Positions 37,818 through 47,377 are shown, counted from the first letter of the stretch. The stretch: 64,000 bases of DNA from Microbispora oryzae (GCF_017896165.1 NZ_JAFCNB010000020.1:61733-125732), one strand, 5' to 3'. Notes: a model not told the origin generated them from the letters alone. Numbers and translations are program-made.

Positions 37818-38209
37818 GATGTTCCTCCAGGTGGGTGGGGTCGTTACGGCCCAAGCCTATCGACCCGGCACGGGAGCCGGGCCCCGGCGGTCACGCGTGA
37901 GATGGACCCCCGGATGCCGTACCGTCTCCTGACATGGTGGATCGGTGGTTGCCGTACGGTCTTTTGGCGGGAAGCCGACAGCGCCGTGCCCACCACGCGC
38001 CGCCCGTTGAGAGAGTGTGGGCATCGCGGGTACGGGAATCGGGAAGGGTGTGGAGCGATGGCGGGGACTTGCGCTATGGGGTGTGATCTCTGCCACGATG
38101 TCCGCGGAAGCGGCCGGCCGCACACCCCAGCGGCCGTACGCCCGATGGCCCGGCCTCCCGGCGGTGGTGACCCCACCAGCGGACGGCCCGAGACACACAG
38201 GAGTGGCAC
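37818..38209. other. divergent promoter region, 392 bp
   Basis: Between purS and the E1 alpha gene. Must hold promoters for both operons. I see no purine riboswitch fold, tRNA or credible small gene; only short GC-rich repeats. Confidence 0.6.
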
Positions 38210-39301
38210 GTGACAGCCGACGCCTCTCACGGTGTTGACACACCCCCGGAACTCGTCCAGCTGCTCACCCCCGAGGGCGAGCGGGTGGAGCACCCCGACT
38301 ACGACATCGAGCTGACCGAGGAAGAGGTCCGCTCCCTCTACCGCGACCTGGTCCTGGTCCGCCGGATCGACCTTGAGGCGGTCGCCCTGCAGCGCCAGGG
38401 CGAGCTGGGCCTGTGGGCCTCCCTCCTGGGTCAGGAGGCCGCGCAGATCGGCTCCGGCCGCGCCCTCACCGACGCCGACATGGTCTTCCCCACCTACCGG
38501 GAGCACGGCGTGGCCTGGTGCCGCGACGTCGACCCGGTGAAGCTCCTGGGGCTGTTCCGCGGCGTCAGCAACGGCGGATGGGATCCGGCCGAGCACAACT
38601 TCCACCTCTACACCATCGTCATCGGGTCGCAGACGCTGCACGCGGTGGGCTACGCGATGGGCCTCCAGCGCGACGGCGCCGAGGCGGCCACGATGGTCTA
38701 CTTCGGCGACGGCGCCACCTCGCAGGGCGACGTCAACGAGGCGTTCATCTGGGCCTCGGTGACCAACGCGCCGGTCGTGTTCTTCTGCCAGAACAACCAG
38801 TGGGCCATCTCCGAGCCCCTGGAGAGGCAGTCGAGGATCCCTCTCTACAAGCGGGCGTCCGGCTTCGGGTTCCCCGGCGTGCGGGTCGACGGCAACGACG
38901 TCCTCGCCTGCCTGGCCGTCACCCGTCAGGCCCTGCGCAACGCGCGCGAGGGGCAGGGACCGACGCTCATCGAGGCGTTCACCTACCGGATGGGCGCGCA
39001 CACGACGTCCGACGACCCCAGCCGCTACCGCCTCGCCGACGAACTGGAGGCGTGGAAGCTCAAGGACCCGATCGAGCGCGTCAAGGCGTACCTGTTCAAG
39101 AACCGGCTGGCCGACCAGGAGTTCTTCGAGAAGGTCGACGCCGAGGCCGACGCGCTCGGCAAGGACGTGCGCGGCCGCTGCCTCACGCTGCCCGATCCGC
39201 CGCCCGAGGCGATCTTCCAGAACGTGTACGCCGGTCCGCACGCCCTCATCGACGAGGAGCGCGAGCAGTTCCTGACCTACCTGGCGGGGTTCGAGCGATG
39301 A
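38210..39301 (+). CDS. 2-oxoacid dehydrogenase E1 component, alpha subunit
   Basis: 363 residues. Thiamine-diphosphate enzyme that decarboxylates a 2-oxoacid. ThDP-binding motif GDGATSQGDVNEAFIWASV...NN (GDG-x26-NN), followed by WAISEPLERQSRIPLYKRASGFG and GPTLIEAFTYRMGAHTTSDDPSRYR, where the phosphorylation-loop His region lies. Sequence resembles actinobacterial proteins named either pyruvate or branched-chain dehydrogenase, so I leave the symbol blank; the nearby vdh favours branched-chain substrates. GTG start with AGGAG 6 bases upstream. Confidence 0.92.
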   Translation: MTADASHGVDTPPELVQLLTPEGERVEHPDYDIELTEEEVRSLYRDLVLVRRIDLEAVALQRQGELGLWASLLGQEAAQIGSGRALTDADMVFPTYREHGVAWCRDVDPVKLLGLFRGVSNGGWDPAEHNFHLYTIVIGSQTLHAVGYAMGLQRDGAEAATMVYFGDGATSQGDVNEAFIWASVTNAPVVFFCQNNQWAISEPLERQSRIPLYKRASGFGFPGVRVDGNDVLACLAVTRQALRNAREGQGPTLIEAFTYRMGAHTTSDDPSRYRLADELEAWKLKDPIERVKAYLFKNRLADQEFFEKVDAEADALGKDVRGRCLTLPDPPPEAIFQNVYAGPHALIDEEREQFLTYLAGFER

Positions 39302-40272
39302 CCACACTGACTCTCGCCAAGGCGATCAACGAGGGCCTGCGCCGCTCGATGGAGGACAACGCCAAGGTCCTCGTGATGGGAGAGGACGTCGGCAAGCTCG
39401 GCGGCGTCTTCCGGGTGACGGACGGCCTGCAGAAGGACTTCGGCGAGGACCGCGTGATCGACACGCCGCTCGCCGAGTCGGGCATCATCGGCACCGCGAT
39501 CGGCCTGGCCCTGCGCGGCTACCGCCCGGTGTGCGAGATCCAGTTCGACGGGTTCGTCTTCCCGGCGGCCGACCAGATCATCACACAGCTCGCCAAGATG
39601 CCGCTGCGGTCGCTGGGCAAGATCAAGCTGCCTGTCGTGGTCCGCATCCCCTTCGGCGGCGGCATCGGCGCCGTCGAGCACCACTCCGAGTCGCCCGAGG
39701 CGTACTTCACGCACACCGCCGGCCTGCGGGTGGTGGCCTGCTCAAACCCGGCCGACGCGTACACGATGATCCAGGACGCCGTCCGCGGCGACGACCCGGT
39801 CATCTTCTTCGAGCCGAAGCGCCGCTACTGGGACAAGGCCGAGGTCGACCTCGGCGCGCCGGGCCTGCCGCTCGACCGGGCCAAGATCGTCCGGCCGGGC
39901 GCCGACCTCACCCTGCTGGCGTACGGCCCGATGGTGAAGACCTGCCTTGAGGCGGCGGCCGCCGCCGAGGAGGAGGGGCGCGACCTGGAGGTCGTCGACC
40001 TGCGTTCGCTCAACCCGCTCGACCTGGAGGTGCTGACCGACTCGGTCCGCCGAACCGGCCGGTGCGTCGTCGCGCACGAGGCGCCGGTCTTCAGCGGGTT
40101 CGGCGCGGAACTGGCCGCCCGCCTCACCGAGCGCTGCTTCTATCACCTGGAGGCCCCCGTGCTGCGGGTCGGCGGGTTCTCCACGCCGTACCCTCCGTCG
40201 CGGCTGGAGGACTACTACCTGCCCGACCTCGACCGCGTCCTCGACGCCGTCGACCGCTCGTTCGCCTACTAG
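39298..40272 (+). CDS. 2-oxoacid dehydrogenase E1 component, beta subunit
   Basis: 324 residues, partner of the alpha subunit in an alpha2-beta2 E1. Motifs: VLVMGEDVGKLGGVFRVTDGL, VIDTPLAESGIIGTAIGLAL (the ThDP-contacting Glu), EIQFDGFVFPAADQIITQLA, PFGGGIGAVEHHSES, and the C-terminal transketolase domain LEVVDLRSLNPLDLEVL. Starts within the alpha-subunit stop (ATGA), so the two chains are translationally coupled in equal amounts. Confidence 0.94.
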   Translation: MTTLTLAKAINEGLRRSMEDNAKVLVMGEDVGKLGGVFRVTDGLQKDFGEDRVIDTPLAESGIIGTAIGLALRGYRPVCEIQFDGFVFPAADQIITQLAKMPLRSLGKIKLPVVVRIPFGGGIGAVEHHSESPEAYFTHTAGLRVVACSNPADAYTMIQDAVRGDDPVIFFEPKRRYWDKAEVDLGAPGLPLDRAKIVRPGADLTLLAYGPMVKTCLEAAAAAEEEGRDLEVVDLRSLNPLDLEVLTDSVRRTGRCVVAHEAPVFSGFGAELAARLTERCFYHLEAPVLRVGGFSTPYPPSRLEDYYLPDLDRVLDAVDRSFAY

Positions 40273-40281
40273 GAGTTCCTC

Positions 40282-41649
40282 ATGCTGCGTGAGTTCAAGC
40301 TCCCCGACGTGGGTGAGGGACTGACCGAGGCGGAGATCGTCAAGTGGCACGTGGCCGCGGGCGACGCCGTCAAGATCAACCAGACGATCGTGGAGATCGA
40401 GACCGCGAAGGCCGTGGTCGAGCTGCCCTGCCCGTTCGAGGGCACGGTGGCCTCGCTGATGGTGTCGGAGGGCCAGACCGTCGAGGTCGGCTCCCCGATC
40501 ATCGCGGTCGCGACGGGCGACGCCGACGACCTACCGTCCACCGGGGGACTGGCGGAGGACCTCGTGCCCCCGCCGCCCGGCGACCAGCCGGAGGGCGGCA
40601 AGCGCCAGCCGGTGCTGGTCGGATACGGCGTGCGGGCGAGCGCCACCCGGCGCCGTCCCCGCAAGGCCGCCGAGACGGGGTCGCCCGTGGCTCCGGCCGG
40701 GTCCCGCTCCGCCGCCGTGACCGCGGCCCCGGCCTCCTTCGCCGCCCCTGCCGCCACCGCCTCCGGGAGCGCCACCGTCCCCGTCCGCGGCGGAACCGTC
40801 GGCGTCCTCGCCAAGCCGCCGGTGCGCAAGCTGGCCAAGGACCTCGGGATCGACCTGGCGTCCGTCGAGGGCAGCGGCCCGCACGGCTCGATCACCCGGG
40901 CCGACGTCGAGGCCGCCGTCGCCGCCCCGGCGCCGCGGGCGGGAGCCGTACGGGGCCGGGAGGAGCGCGTCCCGGTGCGGGGAGTCAGGCGCGCCACGGC
41001 GCAGGCGATGGTCGCCAGCGCGTTCACCGCTCCCCACGTCACCGAGTGGCTGCAGATCGACGTGACGGAGACGATGGAGGCGGTCCGGCGGCTGCGGCAG
41101 CTCCCCGAGTTCGCCGACGTGAAGGTCTCGCCTCTGCTACTCGTGGCGAAGGCACTGCTGACCGCGGTGCGGCGGCATCCGATGGCGAACGCCACCTGGA
41201 CCGACGACGAGATCGTGGTCAAGCACTACGTGAACCTCGGGATCGCCGCCGCCACCGACCGGGGCCTGATCGTGCCCAACGTCAAGGACGCGGACGCCAT
41301 GTCCCTGCCGGAGCTGGCCCGGGCCCTCGCCGAGCTGACCGAGCGGGCCCGCGCCGGAAAGTGCGGCCCGGCCGACCTGACCGGCGGCACCGTGACGATC
41401 ACCAACGTGGGGGTGTTCGGGGTGGACGCGGGCACACCCATCCTCAACCCCGGCGAGGTCGCGATCCTGGCGTTCGGCCAGATCAGGGACATGCCGTGGG
41501 TGGTCGACGGGCAGCTCGCCGTACGCAAGGTGACCACGCTGGCCCTGTCGTTCGACCACCGGGTCGTCGACGGCGAACTCGGCTCCCGGGTGCTCCGCGA
41601 CGTGGGCGACATGCTGGAAGATCCGCTGCGCATGCTCGCCTGGAGCTGA
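40282..41649 (+). CDS. 2-oxoacid dehydrogenase E2 acyltransferase
   Basis: 455 residues. One lipoyl domain (1-78; lipoylated Lys in EIETAKAVVELP), a Pro/Ala-rich swinging linker (about 85-170), a peripheral-subunit-binding domain (PPVRKLAKDLGIDLASVEGSGPHGSITRADV, about 174-210), and the catalytic domain (about 235-455) ending in the active-site ALSFDHRVVDGELGSR. Transfers the acyl group to CoA and forms the core of the complex. The E3 gene (dihydrolipoyl dehydrogenase) is not in the operon. Confidence 0.95.
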   Translation: MLREFKLPDVGEGLTEAEIVKWHVAAGDAVKINQTIVEIETAKAVVELPCPFEGTVASLMVSEGQTVEVGSPIIAVATGDADDLPSTGGLAEDLVPPPPGDQPEGGKRQPVLVGYGVRASATRRRPRKAAETGSPVAPAGSRSAAVTAAPASFAAPAATASGSATVPVRGGTVGVLAKPPVRKLAKDLGIDLASVEGSGPHGSITRADVEAAVAAPAPRAGAVRGREERVPVRGVRRATAQAMVASAFTAPHVTEWLQIDVTETMEAVRRLRQLPEFADVKVSPLLLVAKALLTAVRRHPMANATWTDDEIVVKHYVNLGIAAATDRGLIVPNVKDADAMSLPELARALAELTERARAGKCGPADLTGGTVTITNVGVFGVDAGTPILNPGEVAILAFGQIRDMPWVVDGQLAVRKVTTLALSFDHRVVDGELGSRVLRDVGDMLEDPLRMLAWS

Positions 41650-41738
41650 GCGGGATCCTCCCCGGCCGCCGTCCCCGCACGCCGCCGCTCCGCCGGCGGG
41701 TGCGAGGATGGCAGCCTCAGATAACGGAAGGGGAACGC

Positions 41739-42032
41739 ATGTTCCGGCACATCGTGCTGTTGAAGTGGACCGACGACGCCGGCGAGGAGCAGAAGGCCGA
41801 GGTGTTCCGGCGGCTGAGCGAGCTGCCCGGGGCGATCCCCGAGATCCGCCGTTACGAGTTCGGCCCGGACGCGGGGCTCGCCGACGACAACTTCGACGCC
41901 GCGGCGGTCGCCGACTTCGACTCCCCGGAGGACTACGTCGTGTACCGGGATCACCCCGTGCACATCGCGGCCATCAAGGAGAGCATCGTGCCGATCCTCG
42001 CCCAGCGGGTGGCCATCCAGTACGAGCTCTGA
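41739..42032 (+). CDS. Dabb-family (stress-responsive alpha/beta barrel) protein
   Basis: 97 residues. MFRHIVLLKWTDDAGEEQKA, then RRYEFGPDAGLADDNFDAAAVADFDSPEDYVVYRDHPVHIAAIKESIVP; the H-P-x-H near the end is the family hallmark. Ferredoxin-like dimer; known members are enzymes or binding proteins, but most are uncharacterised. ATG at 41739 preceded by GGAAGGGGAACGC. Alone, downstream of the E2 gene. Confidence 0.9.
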   Translation: MFRHIVLLKWTDDAGEEQKAEVFRRLSELPGAIPEIRRYEFGPDAGLADDNFDAAAVADFDSPEDYVVYRDHPVHIAAIKESIVPILAQRVAIQYEL

Positions 42033-42428
42033 GGCCTCACTCAGAAGTCGGGGCGGTTCTCCGTCGATGGCGAACGTCAGGATCGCCCCGGCTGTTCGTC
42101 TTGCCCTACCGGCCTCCAGCTGCCGGACGTTCACCGTTGCCAGGCGGTGACGGATCCGAGTCGTGCCACTTCTCGTAACTCACTCGTTGCACACTCTCGC
42201 CGGGCGGACGGTGCGCAGCAAGGTCATGTCCGATAACGATTCAGATACACGAAGAGGGTTCATGTATGTGAATATCCTCTGACCTGCGTCCTCCGCGCCG
42301 CGCCGGTCTTACTGGCGTCGCTGACCCATGTGCCCGTCGTTGACGGGCGGGGCGGGACGGGCGCATGGTAGCGGGGCCAGGCGGTTCACGGTCCGGGTGC
42401 CGAAGATTCACCCGGAGGTCTGACACGC
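42033..42428. other. intergenic region, 396 bp
   Basis: Upstream of the symporter gene. Contains an AT-richer patch (about 42225-42285) with a hairpin-like repeat: AGAGG (42253-42257) / CCTCT (42276-42280) outside TTCA (42259-42262) / TGAA (42269-42272). Otherwise no gene or known element recognised. Confidence 0.55.
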
Positions 42429-43943
42429 ATGACCGGACTGGACTGGCTCGTTCTTGGCGCCTACTTCGTCGTCATGGTGGGGATCGGCGTCTACTCGCAC
42501 CGCCGCATCGGCGACATCAGCGACTTCTTCACCGCCGGCGGCCGGATGCCCTGGTGGCTGGCCGGGATCTCGCACCACATGTCCGGCTACAGCGCGGTCA
42601 TGTTCACCGGGTACGCGGGACTCGCCTACCTCTACGGCGCGACCTCCTACTTCACCTGGGCCTTCCCGATCGCGATCGGCGTCGCCATCGGGTCGGTGCT
42701 GTTCGCGCCCAGATTGAACCGGGTCAGGGCGAAGCTGCGGGTGAGCTCGCCCCTGGAGTTCCTGGCCCAGCGGTACAACGTGCCGACCCAGCAGGCCCTC
42801 GCCTGGTCCGGCGGCCTGCTGAAGATCGTGGACGTCGGGGCGAAGTGGGCGGCGATCGCCACCCTGCTGTCCACCTTCACCGGGCTGTCGCTCAACCAGG
42901 GCATCCTGCTCACCGGCGTCGTCACGGCCGTCTACTGCACCGTCGGCGGGCTGTGGGCCGACGCGCTCACCGACTTCGGGCAGTTCGTCATCCAGCTCCT
43001 CGCGGGGCTGGTCATGCTCGTCGCCGTGCTCGGCAAGCTGGGCGGGATCGGCGCGATCGGGAGCCTGTGGGACCGGCTGCCGCCCGAACACGCCCATCCT
43101 CTCAACGGGCCCTACACGCTGACCTTCCTGCTCGCGTTCCTGTTCATCAAGACGTTCGAGTACAACGGCGGCATGTGGAACCAGGCGCAGCGCTACATGG
43201 CCGCCCCGACCGCCGCCCAGGCGGCGCGCGGCGCGCGGCTGTCGGCGGTGCTGTGGGCCGTGTGGCCGCTGCTGCTGTTCTTCCCGATGTGGGCCGCGCC
43301 GCTGCTCGTCCACGCCGCAAAGCCGGACGCCAGCGACTCCTACGCGCTGCTGACCACCCAGCTCATCCCGCACGGCCTGCTGGGGCTCGTGGTCGCCGGG
43401 TTCTTCTCCCACACGATGGCGATGGCGTCCTCCGACGCGAACGCGATCGCCTCGGTGTTCACCCGGGACGTCATCCCGGTGCTCTCGCGCGCGGCCCGCG
43501 CCTGGGACACCCGGGCGAGCCTGATCGCCGCCCGGGTCACCACGGTCGCGTTCATCGCGCTGTCGATGAGCGTCGCGACCCAGGTCAACAGCCCGGCGCT
43601 GAAGGACATCATCACCGTCGTGATCAAGTGGGTGGCCGGGCTGATCGGGCCGATCTCGATCCCGCTGCTGCTCGGCATGCTGCCGCTGTTCCGCCGGTCC
43701 GGCCCCACGGCGGCGCTGACCTCCTGGGCCGCCGGCCTCTTCATGTTCTGGCTCACCAACTACGGCCTCAGCGGCGTCTCCACGGCGGTGGCGACCGCCG
43801 CCCCGGTGGCGACCTCGCTGGTGCTGTTCACGATCATCGGCTTCATCCGCCCGGAGAACACGCCGGAGCGCGAGGAGATCATCTCGACCATCAACACCGA
43901 CGACGACGGCGCGGCCAGGCCACTGCCCGCCGCGACCGGCTGA
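42429..43943 (+). CDS. sodium/solute symporter (SSS family)
   Basis: 504 residues, about 13 TM segments. SSS signs: WLVLGAYFVVMVGIGVYS in TM1, DFFTAGGRMPWWLAGISHHMSGYSAVMFTGYAG (unwound TM1/2 substrate region), GGLWADALTDFGQFVIQL (family signature), KTFEYNGGMWNQAQRYMAA, and HTMAMASSDANAIASVFTRD, where Ser/Asn near TM8 ligate sodium. Substrate unclear: sugars, amino acids and carboxylates are all possible. GGAGG just before the ATG. Convergent with the acyl-CoA dehydrogenase gene before the cassette insertion at 44.0 kb. Confidence 0.93.
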   Translation: MTGLDWLVLGAYFVVMVGIGVYSHRRIGDISDFFTAGGRMPWWLAGISHHMSGYSAVMFTGYAGLAYLYGATSYFTWAFPIAIGVAIGSVLFAPRLNRVRAKLRVSSPLEFLAQRYNVPTQQALAWSGGLLKIVDVGAKWAAIATLLSTFTGLSLNQGILLTGVVTAVYCTVGGLWADALTDFGQFVIQLLAGLVMLVAVLGKLGGIGAIGSLWDRLPPEHAHPLNGPYTLTFLLAFLFIKTFEYNGGMWNQAQRYMAAPTAAQAARGARLSAVLWAVWPLLLFFPMWAAPLLVHAAKPDASDSYALLTTQLIPHGLLGLVVAGFFSHTMAMASSDANAIASVFTRDVIPVLSRAARAWDTRASLIAARVTTVAFIALSMSVATQVNSPALKDIITVVIKWVAGLIGPISIPLLLGMLPLFRRSGPTAALTSWAAGLFMFWLTNYGLSGVSTAVATAAPVATSLVLFTIIGFIRPENTPEREEIISTINTDDDGAARPLPAATG

Positions 43944-43951
43944 GGCCGGGT

Positions 43952-43992
43952 CCGGGTACGGCCGCCGGATCGGCGGCGGCGGCCGTACCCGG
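43952..43992. terminator. 16-bp perfect hairpin after symporter gene
   Basis: CCGGGTACGGCCGCCG (43952-43967) pairs exactly with CGGCGGCCGTACCCGG (43977-43992) around a 9-base loop. In the inferred ancestral order it would have ended both the symporter and acyl-CoA dehydrogenase transcripts; its right arm is inside the duplicated 36-bp repeat. Confidence 0.85.
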
Positions 43993-44009
43993 GCTCAGAA
44001 CGACTCCTC
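43974..44009. repeat. 36-bp direct repeat, left copy
   Basis: Identical to 47439-47474. Its last 15 bases are the reverse complement of the end of the acyl-CoA dehydrogenase gene (codons for E-E-S-F and stop), although that gene lies 3.4 kb away. Marks the left edge of the inserted two-component/protease cassette. Confidence 0.9.
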
Positions 44010-44017
44010 TTTTGGGG

Positions 44018-45208
44018 CTACGGCCTCTGGCTCAGTGGGATCGTCGTGGTCAGTTGGCGGAGGCGGACTGCTTCGGGGGTGTTGCTCTGGCCCGCGTGTT
44101 GGGGGAAGCGGACGTTGACTTCCAGGCCGCCGCCGGGGTTGGGGTGTGCGGCGAGGGTGGCGCTGTGGGCTTCGGCGATGGCGGCGACGATCGACAGGCC
44201 CAGTCCTGCGCCTTCGGACGAGCCCGTTCGGGTTCGGGTTCGGTCCAGTCTGCGGAAAGGCTCGAACAGTTCGTTGATGCGGTCTTCCGGGACGGTGGGG
44301 CCGGTGTTGCGGACGGTCAGCAGCCCTTGGGTGGACAGTCGCACGTCGACCTCGCCGCCGGGCCGGTTGTAGCGGACGGCGTTGTGCACCAGGTTGCCCA
44401 CGAGCCGGGCGAGCAGTACCTCATCGCCGATGACGTCGAACGGCTCCGCGTCGACTCTCAGGGTCACGGCCTCGGCGGGGGTCTCGTATGCGACCTGCCT
44501 GACGAGGTCGGCGAGCGCTACTGGTTCGACCTCTTCGAGTCCGCGCTCGCCCTGGGCCAGCACCAGCAAGCCCTCGATCAGGGCTTCGCTGCGGGCGGTG
44601 ATCTCCAGCAGCTGGCCGCGGACTCGGGCCAGTTGCTCGGGTGACGGGTCGTCCAGGCCCAGTTGGAGCACTGTGCGTTGGATGGCCAGCGGCGTGCGGA
44701 GTTCGTGTGAGGCGTTGGCGACGAACCGGCGCTGGGAGTCGGCGGCGTGCTGGAGTCGTTCCAGCATGCCGTCGAAGGTGTCGGCCAGGTCGCGCAGCTC
44801 GTCGGCCGGGCCGGCCAGGGCGATCCGTTCATGCAGGTTGGACAGCGACAGCCTGCGGGCGGTGGCGGTGATGTGATGCAGGGGCCGCAGCACGCGGCCG
44901 GCCAGCCGCCAGCTCACGATGACCGACACCAGGATCAGCACCGCCATGATGACGCCCGTGGTGATCCACTGATCGCGGAGCACCGAGGCGTTGAAGGCGT
45001 GGAAGGTCTGCTTGATCACCATGGGGCCCGTTCCGGGGGCGGGGGTGCCTTCCGGCGGGACGCCGGTGAGGGGCGCCGTTTCGGGTGTGTGGCGCGCCAG
45101 CGTGTTCATCAGCACCAGGTTGCTGGTGACCAGCAGGATGACGCCGGTGGCCATGAACAGGCCGCAGTAGATGATGGTCAACCGTGCCCGCACGGTACGG
45201 CGGGTCAC
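44018..45208 (-). CDS. sensor histidine kinase
   Basis: 396 residues from a GTG at 45208 (overlaps the regulator stop, GTGA). TM1 about 10-32, a short extracytoplasmic loop with many Pro/Thr (35-85), TM2 about 87-110, HAMP (about 110-165), HisKA with phospho-His in RRFVANASHELRTPLAIQRT, HATPase_c with N-box LVGNLVHNAVRYN, F-box FEPFRRLDR and G2 GAGLGLSI. The short sensor loop suggests sensing of membrane or envelope stress. Encoded with its regulator and divergent from a secreted protease, its likely target. Confidence 0.93.
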   Translation of the reverse strand: MTRRTVRARLTIIYCGLFMATGVILLVTSNLVLMNTLARHTPETAPLTGVPPEGTPAPGTGPMVIKQTFHAFNASVLRDQWITTGVIMAVLILVSVIVSWRLAGRVLRPLHHITATARRLSLSNLHERIALAGPADELRDLADTFDGMLERLQHAADSQRRFVANASHELRTPLAIQRTVLQLGLDDPSPEQLARVRGQLLEITARSEALIEGLLVLAQGERGLEEVEPVALADLVRQVAYETPAEAVTLRVDAEPFDVIGDEVLLARLVGNLVHNAVRYNRPGGEVDVRLSTQGLLTVRNTGPTVPEDRINELFEPFRRLDRTRTRTGSSEGAGLGLSIVAAIAEAHSATLAAHPNPGGGLEVNVRFPQHAGQSNTPEAVRLRQLTTTIPLSQRP

Positions 45209-45858
45209 AGCCGGTACCCGACCCCGGCCTCGGTGTGGATGCACGGGGGGTCGCCCAGCTTGGTGCGCAGCCGGTTGATGACGACGCGGACGGCCGTGGT
45301 GAACGGGTCGGCGCTTTCGTCCCAGGCCTGCTCCAGCAGCTTCTCCGCACTGACCGGGGCTCCGTCGGCGCGCAGCAGGACCTCCAGCACGGCGTACTCC
45401 TTGAGCGACAGCGGAACGAAGCGTCCATCGCGGCTCGCCTGGCGCCTGTAGGTGTCCAGCACGATGCCGGCTCGCTGGAGGACCGGTGGGACGGGCGCCA
45501 GGCTGCGCCTGCCCAGGGCCTGGACACGTGCGGCCAGCTCACCGAAGTCGAACGGCTTGGGCAGGTAGTCGTCCGCGCCGATGCCCAGGCCCTCGATCCG
45601 CTCCCGCACCGAAGCCGCCGCGGTCAACATGATGATGCGGACATCGGCCCCGGACAGGGCCAGCCTCCGGCAGATCTCGTCACCATGCACGCCAGGCAGA
45701 TCCCGGTCCAGCACCAGCACGTCGTAGTCGTGGACCGCGAGGTGCTCGTCGGCCGCCTCCCCGTCGTAGACGACATCCACCGCCATGGCGAACTTACGTA
45801 ACCCCTCGGCGATCCAGTCGGCGAGAATCCACTCGTCCTCGGCCACCAAAATCCGCAT
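45205..45858 (-). CDS. OmpR-family response regulator
   Basis: 217 residues. Receiver domain: acidic pocket AEDEWILAD, phospho-Asp in DVLVLDRDLPGVHGDE, Thr in IIMLTAA, Lys in DYLPKPFDFGEL. C-terminal winged helix FVPLSLKEYAVLEVLLRADGAPVSAEKLLEQAW to VINRLRTKLG and TEAGVGYRL. First gene of the pair; 88 bp from the divergent protease gene, so it can act on both sides. Confidence 0.95.
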   Translation of the reverse strand: MRILVAEDEWILADWIAEGLRKFAMAVDVVYDGEAADEHLAVHDYDVLVLDRDLPGVHGDEICRRLALSGADVRIIMLTAAASVRERIEGLGIGADDYLPKPFDFGELAARVQALGRRSLAPVPPVLQRAGIVLDTYRRQASRDGRFVPLSLKEYAVLEVLLRADGAPVSAEKLLEQAWDESADPFTTAVRVVINRLRTKLGDPPCIHTEAGVGYRL

Positions 45859-45946
45859 ACGGCGTCTCTAGCACACCGGGTGTTGCGCCGGGGTTAGCGT
45901 CCAGGCTCACAGCCGTGCAACGTCGCGACCGCCAACGTTGACGACC

Positions 45947-47377
45947 ATGAAGAAACGAACCGTCACCGCCGCGATCGCCGTGGTGGCCTCGGCCGCCGTC
46001 TTTGCGGGCGGGCTCCCCGCCACCGCGAACGGCTCCACCGGACGGCCGGCCGGCTGTGTGCAGCTGGCCCCCTCGAACGGCCCGACGTCGCCGCAGCAGA
46101 AACCGACCACCATCACCACGCTGCAGCAGGCCTACTGGTGCATCTTCGACCACTACTACAGCGGCTCGGTCCTCGACAGCCGCGCGCTGCTGGTCCCCGC
46201 CTTCTCCGCACTCACGCGAGAGCTGCAACGCCGCGGTCTCGATCAGGCCGTCGCGAACATGCCCGCCCTGTCGGGTGACAGGAGGGCCGACTGGGCCGCG
46301 TTCGCCGCGGTCTACACAAAGATCGAGAAGCGGCTGCCGGACGGCCCGGCCGCCCGCCAGGCGATCGCCGCGGCGACCATGCTCGGCATGGTGGACAGCC
46401 TCAACGACGACCACGCGAGGTGGCAGTACGGCCCGGCCCCGGCCCCGGGGCCGCTCGGCTTCAAGGTCTCCGGCGTGCAGTGCTGCACCCGCCCGGACCC
46501 CGCCGCGTCAGGGCCGATGTTCGTGACAGAGGTGAAGCCCGGCTCACCGGCGGCGACCGCCGGCGTCCGTCCCGGTGACGAGATCATCACGGTCAACGGG
46601 GTTCCGCCGTACATCAACGGCACGATGCAGCCCGGCGTGCTGGACTGGATCAACAGCCCGGAAAGCCCGGTGACACTGCGACTCCACCACCCGGCCACCG
46701 GCGAGACCTCCAGCGTCACTCTCTCGCCGCCGACCTCGCCGCCCGCACCGCCCGGCGGCTCCGCACCGCCACCGCCGAGCGTGAATTCCCGGCTGCTGAA
46801 CGGCGACGTCGCCTACGTGCAGATGTCCGCCTTCGCCCCCGGCACGGCCGACCAGGTACTCGCCGCCATCGCCGACATGCGCGCCCAGGCCAAGCTGCGC
46901 GGAGTCATCCTCGACCTGCGCGGCAACGGCGGCGGTCTGGGCACCGAACTCGAGAAACTGCTGGGAGCCTGGGAACACGGCAAGCCCTACGCCTACTTCT
47001 GTGACATTCACTCCCACTGCACGGCCCAATATCCCGACAACACGCCGCTGGTGCACCTTCCCCTGACGGTTCTCACCGACCGCAACTGCGCCTCGGCCTG
47101 CGACATGTTCTCCGGCGCCGTCAAGGACCTGCACCTGGGCACTCTGGTCGGCACCCGCACAGCGGGCTTCGCCTCCGGCCCTCTCTACCAGTACCAACTC
47201 GATGACAACAGCACCCTGGGCCTCCCCAACGCCCACAACCTCCAGGCCAACAAGGAAGTCGCCGCCACCATCGGCGTAGCGCCCGACTACCAAGCCCCCC
47301 TGACTCCGGACGCCCTTTCCCGTGGCAAGGACCCCGCCGTCGACAAGGCCCTCTCGCTCCTCCACAACAACCACTGA
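45947..47377 (+). CDS. secreted S41-family peptidase with PDZ domain
   Basis: 476 residues. Signal peptide MKKRTVTAAIAVVASAAVFA with cleavage near TANG. Helical N-domain (45-165), PDZ domain about 185-255 (MFVTEVKPGSPAATAGVRPGDEIITVNG), Pro-rich linker, then the S41 core: VILDLRGNGGGLGTELEKLL and LTDRNCASACDMFSGAVKDL, where Ser of A-S-A-C aligns with the nucleophile. At the place where CtpA-type proteases have the catalytic Lys, the sequence is VGTRTAGFASG with no Lys, so the mechanism may differ. Several Cys could form disulfides. A TTG at 45938 is an alternative start. Confidence 0.88.
   Translation: MKKRTVTAAIAVVASAAVFAGGLPATANGSTGRPAGCVQLAPSNGPTSPQQKPTTITTLQQAYWCIFDHYYSGSVLDSRALLVPAFSALTRELQRRGLDQAVANMPALSGDRRADWAAFAAVYTKIEKRLPDGPAARQAIAAATMLGMVDSLNDDHARWQYGPAPAPGPLGFKVSGVQCCTRPDPAASGPMFVTEVKPGSPAATAGVRPGDEIITVNGVPPYINGTMQPGVLDWINSPESPVTLRLHHPATGETSSVTLSPPTSPPAPPGGSAPPPPSVNSRLLNGDVAYVQMSAFAPGTADQVLAAIADMRAQAKLRGVILDLRGNGGGLGTELEKLLGAWEHGKPYAYFCDIHSHCTAQYPDNTPLVHLPLTVLTDRNCASACDMFSGAVKDLHLGTLVGTRTAGFASGPLYQYQLDDNSTLGLPNAHNLQANKEVAATIGVAPDYQAPLTPDALSRGKDPAVDKALSLLHNNH

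Noticed and set aside
42033..42428. Possible transposase remnant or RNA gene upstream of the symporter
   Set aside because: An antisense open frame looked suggestive, but I could not match it to any transposase motif and no terminal repeats are visible.
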